Shown one piece after another: positions 1-8,185 of a stretch of DNA of 64,000 nucleotides. The notes beneath the pieces are model-generated. The model was not told the DNA's origin. It did not search any database and saw only the letters and a list, made by a program, of their open reading frames with translations. The stretch is from Pseudoalteromonas arabiensis (lineage in GTDB: Bacteria; Pseudomonadota; Gammaproteobacteria; Enterobacterales; Alteromonadaceae), in contig NZ_LRUF01000024.1 of the NCBI RefSeq assembly GCF_001550155.1, positions 100,648 to 164,647 on the forward strand, in the 5' to 3' direction. Within the stretch, counting starts at the first letter, position 1. The number at the start of each line of letters is the position of its first letter. Made by a program: the position numbers and the translations under genes.

Positions 1-51
1 ACCTGGCTACGAACCAGGCGGTCGGAGGTTCGAATCCTCCCGCGTCCGCCA
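1..51 (+). tRNA. tRNA-Arg(ACG), 3' part only (cut by window edge)
   Basis: The first 51 bases are identical to the 3' two thirds of the complete tRNA-Arg at 150-226: anticodon arm with loop CTACGAA (anticodon ACG), variable loop, T arm and the encoded CCA end. The 5' half lies before the window. It shows at least two tandem identical tRNA-Arg genes here. Confidence 0.93.
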
Positions 52-72
52 CTTTCTCTTAGAAAGTGACAT

Positions 73-97
73 AAGCCGACAAGCAGTCGGTTTTTTT
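73..97 (+). terminator. Rho-independent terminator after first tRNA-Arg
   Basis: Stem CCGAC (76-80) pairs with GTCGG (86-90) and is followed by seven T. The same kind of stem recurs after every tRNA or tRNA-tail unit in this locus. Confidence 0.75.
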
Positions 98-149
98 GTG
101 TCTTTAAGATACAGTCAATGCAAGACTCAAACATGCATCACTACACTGC

Positions 150-226
150 GGACGCGTAGCTCAGCTGGATAGAGTACCTGGCTACGAACCAGGCGGTCGG
201 AGGTTCGAATCCTCCCGCGTCCGCCA
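150..226 (+). tRNA. tRNA-Arg(ACG)
   Basis: A full 77-nt cloverleaf can be drawn. The acceptor GGACGCG (150-156) pairs with CGCGTCC, followed by discriminator G and an encoded CCA. The D arm starts GCTC. The anticodon stem CCTGG/CCAGG encloses loop CTACGAA, giving anticodon ACG (normally modified to ICG, reading CGU/CGC/CGA). The T arm is GGAGG-TTCGAAT-CCTCC. The final CA is also the start of an 8-bp hairpin CACTTTCT/AGAAAGTG that forms the 3' trailer, followed by a terminator. This gene is the apparent parent of the tandem units downstream. Confidence 0.97.
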
Positions 227-819
227 CTTTCTGATAGAAAGTGAACAAACCGACGAAAGTCGGTTTTTTTGTGCCTGAAATTTGCCGTAGCGGCCTCAGT
301 CGCGAATAAGTAGCATAACGTTCTTATTGCGTTTATGACTCTTTGGGAGAATTGAACGACCTTCGGTCGGAGGTTCGCTATTTCAAGATACGTCCCGCGT
401 CCGCCACTTTCTAATAGAAAGTGAACAAACCGATGAAAGTCGGTTTTTTTGTGCCTGAAATTTGCCGTAGCGGCCTCAGTCGCGAATAAGTAGCATAACG
501 TTCTTATTGCGTTTATGACTCTTTGGGAGAATTGAACGACCTTCGGTCGGAGGTTCGCTATTTCAAGATACGTCCCGCGTCCGCCACTTTCTAATAGAAA
601 GTGAACAAACCGACGAAAGTCGGTTTTTTTGTGCCTGAAATTTGCCGTAGCGGCCTCAGTCGCGAATAAGTAGCATAACGTTCTTATTGCGTTTATGACT
701 CTTTGGGAGAATTGAACGACCTTCGGTCGGAGGTTCGCTATTTCAAGATACGTCCCGCGTCCGCCACTTTTCTCTCAAGTAGAGTTAAAGTGAATAAACC
801 GACGAAAGTCGGTTTTTTT
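227..819 (+). repeat. About 3.3 tandem 180-bp units derived from the tRNA-Arg 3' end
   Basis: Three units (227-406, 407-586, 587-766) are repeated with an exact 180-bp period and nearly no differences (for example ACC GAC versus ACC GAT in the terminator stem of unit 2). A partial fourth copy runs to 819. Each unit begins with the tRNA trailer hairpin (CTTTCT/AGAAAG), then a terminator stem AAACCGAC-GAAA-GTCGGTTT with a T run. About 90 bp of unrelated sequence follows. Each unit ends with a damaged tRNA tail: GGTCGGAGGTTCG, a 15-base interruption, then TCCCGCGTCCGCCA. The layout recalls the 178-bp repeats after tyrT in Escherichia coli, which also carry tRNA 3' tails. No protein of useful length is encoded; the longest ATG frame seen is six codons. 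Confidence 0.9.
796..819 (+). terminator. Last terminator of the tRNA-Arg repeat array
   Basis: AAACCGAC, GAAA tetraloop, GTCGGTTT, then a T run. It is the same element as at 247-270, 427-450 and 607-630, and closes the array. Confidence 0.85.
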
Positions 820-898
820 GTGTCTGCAATTCGCAAACCACACACTTTCCACACCACAAATTAAATTCCCAACTCAAAATACAAAAAATGTACCCCCC

Positions 899-923
899 GT
901 AGGCGTGAAACTTGTTTCGCGCA
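899..923. repeat. REP-like palindromic element, copy 1 (diverged)
   Basis: Reads GTAGGCGTGAAAC then TTGTTTCGCGCA. This is the reverse orientation of the element seen at 20121, 21441 and 25427 (core GCGCGAAAT-AA-ATTTCACGC, next to CTAC). It lies between the tRNA array and the receptor gene and is the least conserved of the four. Confidence 0.5.
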
Positions 924-966
924 CATTAAGGATAGTTTCGCCATAAATGACGACCTCACACGGTAG

Positions 967-999
967 GGCTCTATACGTAGTTATAAAATGTATAGAGCC
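967..999. other. Perfect inverted repeat at the 3' end of the receptor gene
   Basis: GGCTCTATAC (967-976) pairs perfectly with GTATAGAGCC (990-999) around a 13-nt loop, just beyond the stop codon of the minus-strand receptor gene. No T run follows on the minus strand, so it may protect the mRNA end or act as a weak terminator. Confidence 0.5.
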
Positions 1000-1012
1000 T
1001 GTATTAAGATTA

Positions 1013-3028
1013 TTAAAACAATAAACTTAGATTAAGTCTCACTGTACGAGGTTCAATAGGGTGAAAATGGTTATCTTCTATGCCTTCTGCTGGCTCTCCC
1101 GCTAAGCGTGAAGCATAGTAATAATCGATATCATGGTCGTTACTATCGAACAGATTGAGTAGCTCTAAGCCCACTTTCCAATGAGTTTGCTGGTAGCTAA
1201 CAAGACCATTTACGACTGTAAGCGGCTCTGAGCGCTTGTCGCCATCATCACTTAACATGCGTTTACCAATATGACGTAAGCGTAATGAGGTTTGCCATTG
1301 CTCAGTTACTTGCCAGTTTATACCGGCGCTTGCAACGATAGGAACAGCTCCTTCAATACGGTCATTGTTACTATCAATATCTAAACGAGAGTGAGTGAAT
1401 GATGCCTCAGCATCTAGGCTTAGTGTATCGGCTAGCCAATAGTATGCACTAAGCTCTAAGCCGTAACGTTTTGAAGCATCACTGGCTTCTGTATTACCAG
1501 CATCGCCAACAAACAATAATTCAGAATCAAGCTCTAGCCACCAAAGTGCGGCAGAAAAGTTGAATTGCTTTTCATCAAAGTAGCGCATACCCACTTCTGC
1601 ACCATTACTTTTAACAAATAAGTCCACAGTGTCAGCAGCTTCAAGCGTGACGGGGTCTAGGCTAATTGTCGCGCCACGAGCATCATTTGAGTGGAAGGAT
1701 TGCCCCCAGTTTGCATAACCTGCCAAGTTATCGCTGAATAAGTAGGTTAGGCTCGCTTTAAAACCAAGCAAGTCGTCATCAGCTTCTCCTGAGTTAGCCG
1801 TATTGTTGCTATCTACACTGGCATCTAAATAGTCATAACGAACACCGATAGTCGCCTCAAACTGCTCGCTTAATGTTAATTGAGTTTGCCAATATGCGGC
1901 ATAACTTGTTTCATCTACACTGTCTTCACGAACAGTAGATAAAAACTTACGGGCCTTCGTATTATAAAGTCCCACATTATCGATATTATCATTACGAAGC
2001 TCTATACCAACACTATGATTTACAGGTATAGCGTTTAATTTATCGGAAAATTGATAGCTCAGAGCTCCGCCTGTAATTGTGCGCTTATCTTGTTGGTTGA
2101 ATTGGTCACCATTAATAGGGTCATTTAGCAAATAAGAGAAGTTAGAAAATAAATTTAGCTCATAATCAATAATATAAGCGTTAGCTGCAAAGTGTTCGTT
2201 TTGCCAGTTCGTCGATAAACTATAACGACTCGATTCACCACCTAGCGTGGTGTCCAGCGACCCTAGTTCAGAGATAATACCTTGAGCAATAGCTCTTTGA
2301 GGGATTTGATCAGCAGAGTTCCAGCTGTTGTCGTAAGCCATAGCTGTAATTGATAAGTTGCCACTTTTTGATTCGTTCACATAGCGAAGTAGGGCGTTCT
2401 TTTTATTTACGTCTTCATCAATGTCTTGCCAAGGGCCATCATAACCTTGCCACTCTGTTGCAGCTATTAATTTTCCGTTGCCAACTTTTATATGGCCTAT
2501 GGCAACTGCTCTTAAGTAGTTATCTTCACCAAGTGTAAAGTCGAGTTGCTGGTGTTTTGGATTATCTGTAAGGTGAAAATAGGCACTGCCGGCTGTAGAA
2601 AAGTCACCTTGTCGAGCATCATAACTTCCTTTTTGGTAGCTAACGGTGGCAATGGTTTCAGGAATGATGAAGTTTAAATCTGTATAACCTTGACCATGGC
2701 CATGGCTACGCATATTAATGGGCATACCATCTATATTGGTCGCAAAATCAGTCCCATGATCTAAGTTAAAACCACGAATAAAATATTGGTTTGCTTTACC
2801 TGAGCCACTATGTTGCGTTACCGCCATACCTGGAATGAGTTCAAGCATTTCAGTACTTCTTAGCATGGGGCGGTTTTCAATTTCACCTTGACCAATAACA
2901 CCGCTTGAGGCACTAATTGATTCACCTATTAATCCTGTGCGATGCCCATACACAGTGATTTTTTCAATATTTGCTAACGCGTCTCCTGAGCAGCTAATGC
3001 AGCCCAGCAATAGGTATAATTTATTCAC
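1013..3028 (-). CDS. TonB-dependent outer-membrane receptor
   Basis: This 671-residue protein has a short signal peptide, then a TonB-box-like IEKITVYG at about 21-28. A plug domain follows with the typical arrangement (about 40-150: LELIPGMAVTQHSGSGKANQYFIRGFNLDHGTDF). The rest is a long 22-strand-type barrel ending in LNLSLLF, with the terminal Phe expected of outer-membrane barrels. Such receptors import scarce ligands using TonB energy. The substrate cannot be read from the sequence. The His-rich plug segment (MRSHGHGQGYTD) is seen in some metal or small-ligand receptors. It is divergent from the muropeptide peptidase gene at 3293, which suggests but does not prove a role in cell-wall fragment uptake. 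Confidence 0.9.
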   Translation of the reverse strand: MNKLYLLLGCISCSGDALANIEKITVYGHRTGLIGESISASSGVIGQGEIENRPMLRSTEMLELIPGMAVTQHSGSGKANQYFIRGFNLDHGTDFATNIDGMPINMRSHGHGQGYTDLNFIIPETIATVSYQKGSYDARQGDFSTAGSAYFHLTDNPKHQQLDFTLGEDNYLRAVAIGHIKVGNGKLIAATEWQGYDGPWQDIDEDVNKKNALLRYVNESKSGNLSITAMAYDNSWNSADQIPQRAIAQGIISELGSLDTTLGGESSRYSLSTNWQNEHFAANAYIIDYELNLFSNFSYLLNDPINGDQFNQQDKRTITGGALSYQFSDKLNAIPVNHSVGIELRNDNIDNVGLYNTKARKFLSTVREDSVDETSYAAYWQTQLTLSEQFEATIGVRYDYLDASVDSNNTANSGEADDDLLGFKASLTYLFSDNLAGYANWGQSFHSNDARGATISLDPVTLEAADTVDLFVKSNGAEVGMRYFDEKQFNFSAALWWLELDSELLFVGDAGNTEASDASKRYGLELSAYYWLADTLSLDAEASFTHSRLDIDSNNDRIEGAVPIVASAGINWQVTEQWQTSLRLRHIGKRMLSDDGDKRSEPLTVVNGLVSYQQTHWKVGLELLNLFDSNDHDIDYYYASRLAGEPAEGIEDNHFHPIEPRTVRLNLSLLF

Positions 3029-3152
3029 TTTTATAAATTCCTTTCAAGAGAGGTTTGCACTATAAACGTAGTTGCTAACGCTTTGGATGCAAATAAGTTA
3101 ATAAGTATGAAAATTAAGTTACCTTGCTTCATAATAAATTTGTGGTAAATTT

Positions 3153-3166
3153 AATAAAATATTCCA
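3153..3166. promoter_or_regulatory. Possible half-operator (TATTCCA) before the NlpC/P60 gene
   Basis: A TATTCCA half-site (3160-3166) lies about 130 bp before the peptidase start. A weak TGGTAAAT upstream could form the other arm. It resembles the stronger sites at 6576 and 15923, but the match is poor. Confidence 0.25.
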
Positions 3167-3292
3167 AAAATAATAACAATCGTGAATTTTATTTTGTGTA
3201 TGCGAAACAGCTTATTGACACTGCAAGTAAGGGGCTGCACGCATTTGCTAAATTATTAGATTCACGCATTTAAAAAGAATTAAGGAACAGCT

Positions 3293-4669
3293 ATGCGTCG
3301 TTCAATTATTGCTTTATCAATTACTTTAGGTGTTGCTTTTAGTGCACCTATGCATGCTGAGGGTTGGCAATCAGATGTTATCGGGGTTACGCAGTTACAG
3401 CTTTCACCAAGTTACTGGTTAGCGAAAGGTGCATCAGCAAAAATGATCATGACGGAGGCGCAAATTGCAGCCTTCAACGAGAAATTAATTAAAGATAATA
3501 AATACATTGTTGATCCACTGTCATTTCAAAAATCGCTCACTAAAGACGAGCTAACACGCGCCATTCATTCGGCAAGCTCAATTCCAAAAAGCCCGCGCTT
3601 TTTTACCGACGGACGGCAACTCACCGCGAAAGATTTTGCAAAATATCAGGCTAACTTAAACCTTAATAAGCTCGCTGATAACAATGAAGTACGTTTTGCT
3701 GTGGTCGTTAAACGCACGGCATTACGTACTTTTCCAACTTGGGATCGGGTTTTAAATAGTGGCCTTGATCAAGACTTAGATCGCTTTCAAGAAAGCGGTA
3801 TGTTCCCAGGGGAAGCGGTTGCTGTATTGCATCAAAGCGCAGATAAAAAGTGGCTGTTAGTACGTGCTTACAACTACTTAGCGTGGGCGCCTGCCGAAGA
3901 TCTTGCTTTTGCAGATGCAGATAAAATAAAAGCTTATCGCGAACAAGATAACTTCTTGGTGGTAACTGGTGCAAAAGTAAATACTGCTTATGTGCCAAGC
4001 GATGAAAGCCTTTCAGAAGTACAGCTCGATATGGGAGTACGCTTACCTTTAGTTGATAATGAGCAAGTACCGTATTTGCTCAACGGCCAAAACAGCTATG
4101 CTAGCCATGTTGTACAGTTACCTACCCGCGATGAGCAAGGCAAACTTGTTATTAAAGCCGCGATGATCAACAAAACTGCCGATGTAAATTTAGGCTACCT
4201 AGACTACAACGAGCAGAATCTGATTAAACAAGGCTTTAAGTTTTTAGGCGAGCGTTATGGTTGGGGGCATGATTACAATGGCCGCGACTGTACTGGGTTT
4301 GTTGGTGAGATTTATAAAAGCTTTGGTCTATTAATGCCACGTAATTCAGGCCAGCAAGGCAGCAGCGAATACGGACAAAATAGTCGTTTTGATAAAAATA
4401 CCGCGGCGGATGCTAAGTTGCCGACGGTTAAAAACATGGCGATTGGCGATCTAATTTATATTCCTGGTCATGTGATGATGTACTTAGGGGAGCATCACGG
4501 CGAGCCTTATGTTATTCATGACGTTAAAGGCTTAGGCTATAACAAAGGCGATGGTAGCTTTTATAGTAGTGCCTTGAATGGGGTGTCGGTCACGCCCTTA
4601 TTGCCACTTAGATTATCTCAAGAAACCAGCTATTTAGACCGAGTTTATAACATTAAGCGTATTCGCTAG
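3293..4669 (+). CDS. Secreted NlpC/P60 peptidase with SH3-type domains (YkfC-like muropeptide endopeptidase)
   Basis: A 458-residue protein with a signal peptide (cleavage near AHA-type HAEG at 21-24). The central part (about 130-300) looks like bacterial SH3 repeats. The C-terminal NlpC/P60 domain has catalytic Cys333 in GRDCTGF and His393 in PGHVMMYLG, with a third polar residue likely at His409. The family cuts gamma-D-Glu-diamino acid bonds in peptidoglycan peptides, releasing L-Ala-D-Glu. The next gene, 8 bp downstream, encodes an L-Ala-D/L-Glu epimerase, the same pairing as ykfC and ykfB in Bacillus, which strongly supports this function. The start is set by the signal peptide and by AAGGAACAG upstream of the ATG. 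Confidence 0.88.
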   Translation: MRRSIIALSITLGVAFSAPMHAEGWQSDVIGVTQLQLSPSYWLAKGASAKMIMTEAQIAAFNEKLIKDNKYIVDPLSFQKSLTKDELTRAIHSASSIPKSPRFFTDGRQLTAKDFAKYQANLNLNKLADNNEVRFAVVVKRTALRTFPTWDRVLNSGLDQDLDRFQESGMFPGEAVAVLHQSADKKWLLVRAYNYLAWAPAEDLAFADADKIKAYREQDNFLVVTGAKVNTAYVPSDESLSEVQLDMGVRLPLVDNEQVPYLLNGQNSYASHVVQLPTRDEQGKLVIKAAMINKTADVNLGYLDYNEQNLIKQGFKFLGERYGWGHDYNGRDCTGFVGEIYKSFGLLMPRNSGQQGSSEYGQNSRFDKNTAADAKLPTVKNMAIGDLIYIPGHVMMYLGEHHGEPYVIHDVKGLGYNKGDGSFYSSALNGVSVTPLLPLRLSQETSYLDRVYNIKRIR

Positions 4670-4677
4670 AGGCCAAT

Positions 4678-5790
4678 ATGAAAATTAAAGCTGTTCGCTT
4701 TGCAAAGCTCAAAGTGCCATTAGTTACCCCATTTAAAACTGTACTGAGAGAAGTGAGTTTTATCGAAGACTTAGTGGTTTTAATCGACACCGAATGTGGC
4801 CAAATCGGCTATGGCTCTGCGGCCTCAACACCGGTTATTACAGGCGATACCCATCAAGGGATGATAGCGGTCATTCAGCAATTTATTGCCCCTAAACTAG
4901 TCGGGCAAGAAATCGAAAACATCAATCAGCTTACTCACATTATTCAATCAACGGTGATTGGTAACAACAGTGCAAAAGCGGCCTTAGAGCTGGCGGTTTA
5001 TGACTTATGGGGTAAGCTCTACCAAGCGCCTTTATATAAGTTACTAGGTGGTGGTAAGTCAGCGCTGAAAACTGATATCACCATTAGTGTCGACAACATA
5101 GATAAAATGCTCAGTGACTGTCAGCGCGCGGTTGAGCAAGGCTTTGATGTATTAAAAATAAAAATCGGCAATAACCTTAATCAAGACATTGAACGTGTAA
5201 AAGCAATCCATGCAGGCTTTGCCGCTAAGGTGCAGTTACGTTTAGATGTAAACCAAGGCTGGGATGCCAAACAAACTGTGTTTGCACTGCTACAACTAGA
5301 GCAAGCAGGCGTGGTATTAGAGTTGGTTGAGCAGCCAGTAAAAAGCAGTGATATTCAAGGTCTCAAATATATTACTGAGCGAGTGAACACCCCGATTATG
5401 GCCGATGAAAGCGCCTTTTCACCTAAGCAAGTGATCCAACTTTTAGAACTTGGGGCAGTTGATATTATCAATATTAAATTAATGAAAACGGGCGGTTTAA
5501 GCCGAGCAATTGAGATTGCTAATATTACAGCCCAATACCAAGCGGAATGTATGATTGGCTGTATGCTAGAGGGCAGTATTGCCGTTGCTGGTGCTGCACA
5601 TTTAGCCTCAGCCAAAGCGCAGCAAATCAGTAAAATCGATTTAGATGGCCCTGCCCTTGGTCAGTATGACCCTGTGCAAGGGGGCGTTGAATTTAGCGGC
5701 CCACAAATACGCTTATCCGATGCCCCAGGTCTTGGCATTGAATCAATAGCGGGACTTGAACCAATTACAAACGGAGTATGGCCAGCATGA
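4678..5790 (+). CDS. L-Ala-D/L-Glu (dipeptide) epimerase, enolase superfamily
   Basis: A 370-residue protein of the muconate lactonising/mandelate racemase group. The N-terminal capping domain is followed by a TIM barrel with the expected residues: KIKIG (catalytic Lys region, near 160), LDVNQGW (metal Asp), ELVEQPV (metal Glu), MADESAF (metal Asp/Glu) and INIKLMKTGG (second catalytic Lys). Family members YkfB/YcjG convert the L-Ala-D-Glu released from murein into L-Ala-L-Glu so that ordinary peptidases can use it. The position directly after the NlpC/P60 peptidase fits. The stop codon overlaps the next start (ATGA), so translation is probably coupled. Confidence 0.9.
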   Translation: MKIKAVRFAKLKVPLVTPFKTVLREVSFIEDLVVLIDTECGQIGYGSAASTPVITGDTHQGMIAVIQQFIAPKLVGQEIENINQLTHIIQSTVIGNNSAKAALELAVYDLWGKLYQAPLYKLLGGGKSALKTDITISVDNIDKMLSDCQRAVEQGFDVLKIKIGNNLNQDIERVKAIHAGFAAKVQLRLDVNQGWDAKQTVFALLQLEQAGVVLELVEQPVKSSDIQGLKYITERVNTPIMADESAFSPKQVIQLLELGAVDIINIKLMKTGGLSRAIEIANITAQYQAECMIGCMLEGSIAVAGAAHLASAKAQQISKIDLDGPALGQYDPVQGGVEFSGPQIRLSDAPGLGIESIAGLEPITNGVWPA

Positions 5791-6536
5791 AAAAACTAGT
5801 CAGTCTTATTGCAGCTATGAGTTTATCGGCTTGTGCCAGCAAAGAGTTACCTAAACCTGTTATTGATAACAGTCATCAGCAGCTCGTGGTGGTGGTCGCT
5901 AATGATAGTGATGCTATTGATGCCACACTGTATCGTTTTGAAAAAAGCGCCGGTAGCTGGCAACAACAAGGCGAGCAACATGCGGTGGTGCTTGGCCGTA
6001 CAGGTCTTGCGTGGGGAGTGGGGCTGCATCCTGCACAACCTGGCCTGCAAAAACAAGAAGGGGATGGTAAAGCCCCAGCAGGTGTTTTTGAACTAGGTAC
6101 TGCCTTTGGCTATTTAGATTCACTGCAAACGAACCTCAGTTATCAAGCAATGACCGCCAATGATTATTGTATTGATGTGAAAGGCTCACCGTTTTACAAC
6201 CAATTGGTTGATAAAGCACAAGTAGGTGAAGATGCCGTAAAAGACTCTTCAGAATGGATGCGTCGTGATATTTACAGCCAAGATAACCTTTATAAAAAAG
6301 GCATTGTAGTTAAGCATAACCCAAGCAATATTAATGGTGCGGGCAGTTGTATCTTTATGCATTTATGGCGAGCGCCAAGTAAGCCTACAGCAGGTTGTAC
6401 AGCAATGACAGAAAGCGATATGGATGCTCTACTTGCTTGGTTAGATGAGCGTAAAAAGCCGCTATTAGTCAGCTTGACCAAGGCGCAATATCAACAAAAG
6501 CAAAGTCAGTGGCAATTACCTAGCTTAGCTGAATAA
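5787..6536 (+). CDS. L,D-transpeptidase-fold (YkuD-like) lipoprotein
   Basis: The likely start is the ATG at 5787, which overlaps the previous stop. GGAG lies 11 bp before it, whereas the upstream ATG at 5778 would be only 2 bp from that GGAG. The 249-residue product has a lipoprotein signal with lipobox LSAC (Cys16). The domain has His192 in IFMHLW and Cys204 in TAGCTAM, the His and Cys of the YkuD catalytic motif. The preceding KAPAGVFELG resembles the conserved TPxGxF stretch. Family members cross-link or trim murein peptides, or in some branches act as L,D-carboxypeptidases. In this cluster a trimming role on muropeptides is plausible, but this is inference. Confidence 0.75.
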   Translation: MKKLVSLIAAMSLSACASKELPKPVIDNSHQQLVVVVANDSDAIDATLYRFEKSAGSWQQQGEQHAVVLGRTGLAWGVGLHPAQPGLQKQEGDGKAPAGVFELGTAFGYLDSLQTNLSYQAMTANDYCIDVKGSPFYNQLVDKAQVGEDAVKDSSEWMRRDIYSQDNLYKKGIVVKHNPSNINGAGSCIFMHLWRAPSKPTAGCTAMTESDMDALLAWLDERKKPLLVSLTKAQYQQKQSQWQLPSLAE

Positions 6537-6575
6537 AAATAATAAAATAAAACTATTTTAATTTTGTCATAATGA

Positions 6576-6592
6576 TGGAATAATATATTCCA
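6576..6592. promoter_or_regulatory. Candidate MurR/RpiR operator before the symporter operon
   Basis: TGGAATAATATATTCCA is an inverted repeat with perfect 7-base arms (TGGAATA/TATTCCA) and a 3-base centre. It is 24 bp before the symporter ATG. A related element lies before the amidase gene (15923-15945), next to the RpiR-type regulator gene. Assignment to that regulator is inference. Confidence 0.6.
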
Positions 6593-6616
6593 ACAAGATT
6601 TGAGTTAGGATAATAA

Positions 6617-8185
6617 ATGAGTGCAAATTACGCTTTTCTCGATTGGCTCGTATTCGCAAGTTACGGTGCAATTTTATTGCTAAGTGGCTGGTGGTTTAAT
6701 CGCAAACGCGCTAACTCAAGCCAAGATTTTTTTCTAGGCGGAAATAGTATGCCAACGTGGATGGTGGCTATTTCTGTTTTAGCTACCTCACAATCTGCAG
6801 CAACCTTTATCGGTGGGCCAGATCAAGGCTATCAAGGTGACTTTTCCTACATAGCCACTAATATCGGTGCGTTTATTGCCGCCTTTGTCGTATCGGCATT
6901 TTTAATTCCAAAGTTCTATCAGCAAAAAGTATTTACTGTTTATGAGCTACTAGAAAAACGCATCGGTCCAAAGGCAAAGCGTCGCAGTGGCTTGATGTAT
7001 TTATTTGGCCGAGTGTTTGCCAGTGGTGCGCGTTTGTACATGGCGGCCATTGCCGTGGCGATGATTTTATACGGAAATATAGATGCAGACAGTGTGGTTA
7101 TAGCTACTCTGGTGTTAGCACTTGCTGGCTTGCTTTATACCTTTTTGGGGGGGATTCGCAGTGTTATTTACTCAGACGTGTTGCAAAGTATTGTTTACGT
7201 GAGTGCGGCTATAGCGGTTATTTGGTGCCTGCTGAGTGTAATTCCGGCTGATTTTTCAACCATTATTGCAACGCTGAATGAGCCAAGCCCAGGTGCAGAT
7301 TCAAAACTTGCGCTGTTTAAATTTGACTTAGATTTTGGCCCGTCAGGGGTGTTTAACATGGCCTCTGTATTAACAGGTTTTGTGCTTTTAAACATCGCGG
7401 CTTTTGGTTTAGACCAAGATATGACGCAGCGTTTATTAACCTGTAAAAGCCCAAAAGAAGGCAGTAAAGCATTATTACTATCGGTGGTGATGGTGATCCC
7501 AGTTATGGCTATTTTTATCTTTATTGGTTTGCTGCTTTATATTGTTTATCAGCAACCTGCATTAATGAATAGCGAGGCAGGGAAAACGGTTGTACAAGAA
7601 TTTAATGGCGAAAAAATCACAATCTTTATGTACTACGTATTAAACGAAGTACCAGCTGGGGTTAAAGGTTTAGTCAGCGTTGGTATTATTGCTGCCGCTA
7701 TTTCTACGTTGAACTCTGGGCTTAGTTCGATGTCTTCAGTCATCGTACAAGATATCTATCGCCCGTACTTAGAAAAACAAAACAAACAAGTAAGCGACCA
7801 TCACTTTGTAAAAGCGGGTCGTGTAGGGATGGCACTGGTGAGCCTTGCCCTAGCGCTAATGGCTATTCTTTGTTATTTCTGGCAGCAATACAGTGATATG
7901 CCATTATTAAAATTTGCGCTAAGTGTAATGGTGTTTTCGTACAGTGGCTTACTAGGTGTGTATTTTACGACCTTATTCACCAAACGAGGCAGTGAAGGTT
8001 CAGTGTTAGCAGCGCTAATAGCGGGCTTTATGGTGACCTTATTAATGCAGCCGTACATGATTGACTGGTTACTACCTGAGTCAATGCGTTTTTACTTAGG
8101 CTTTACTTGGCAGCTATGCATTGGCACTTTGCTTGCGACATTGGTGTGTTGCCTAGGTAAAGCGGCGCACGAGAAGAGCGCATAA
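6617..8185 (+). CDS. Sodium/solute symporter (SSS family), probable amino-sugar (MurNAc) uptake
   Basis: A 522-residue polytopic membrane protein with about 13 hydrophobic segments and SSS-family features: WFNRKRANSSQDFFLGG near the N terminus, SQSAATFIGGP, and the conserved YTFLGGIRSVIYSDVLQ near 175-190. SSS carriers take up sugars or amino acids with Na+. The gene begins an operon with a sugar kinase (start directly after this stop), murQ and namZ, so MurNAc or a related sugar is the likely cargo. The E. coli route uses a PTS permease (MurP), which is not seen here. Expression is probably controlled by the palindrome just upstream. Confidence 0.85.
   Translation: MSANYAFLDWLVFASYGAILLLSGWWFNRKRANSSQDFFLGGNSMPTWMVAISVLATSQSAATFIGGPDQGYQGDFSYIATNIGAFIAAFVVSAFLIPKFYQQKVFTVYELLEKRIGPKAKRRSGLMYLFGRVFASGARLYMAAIAVAMILYGNIDADSVVIATLVLALAGLLYTFLGGIRSVIYSDVLQSIVYVSAAIAVIWCLLSVIPADFSTIIATLNEPSPGADSKLALFKFDLDFGPSGVFNMASVLTGFVLLNIAAFGLDQDMTQRLLTCKSPKEGSKALLLSVVMVIPVMAIFIFIGLLLYIVYQQPALMNSEAGKTVVQEFNGEKITIFMYYVLNEVPAGVKGLVSVGIIAAAISTLNSGLSSMSSVIVQDIYRPYLEKQNKQVSDHHFVKAGRVGMALVSLALALMAILCYFWQQYSDMPLLKFALSVMVFSYSGLLGVYFTTLFTKRGSEGSVLAALIAGFMVTLLMQPYMIDWLLPESMRFYLGFTWQLCIGTLLATLVCCLGKAAHEKSA

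Noticed and set aside
227..766. CRISPR array from the regular repeats
   Set aside because: The 180-bp units are identical throughout, with no short repeat/unique spacer pattern and no cas genes. They are tandem copies derived from a tRNA gene.
5778..5786. Upstream ATG as start of the L,D-transpeptidase-like gene
   Set aside because: It would be 2 bp from the GGAG. The ATG at 5787 overlaps the previous stop and has proper spacing.
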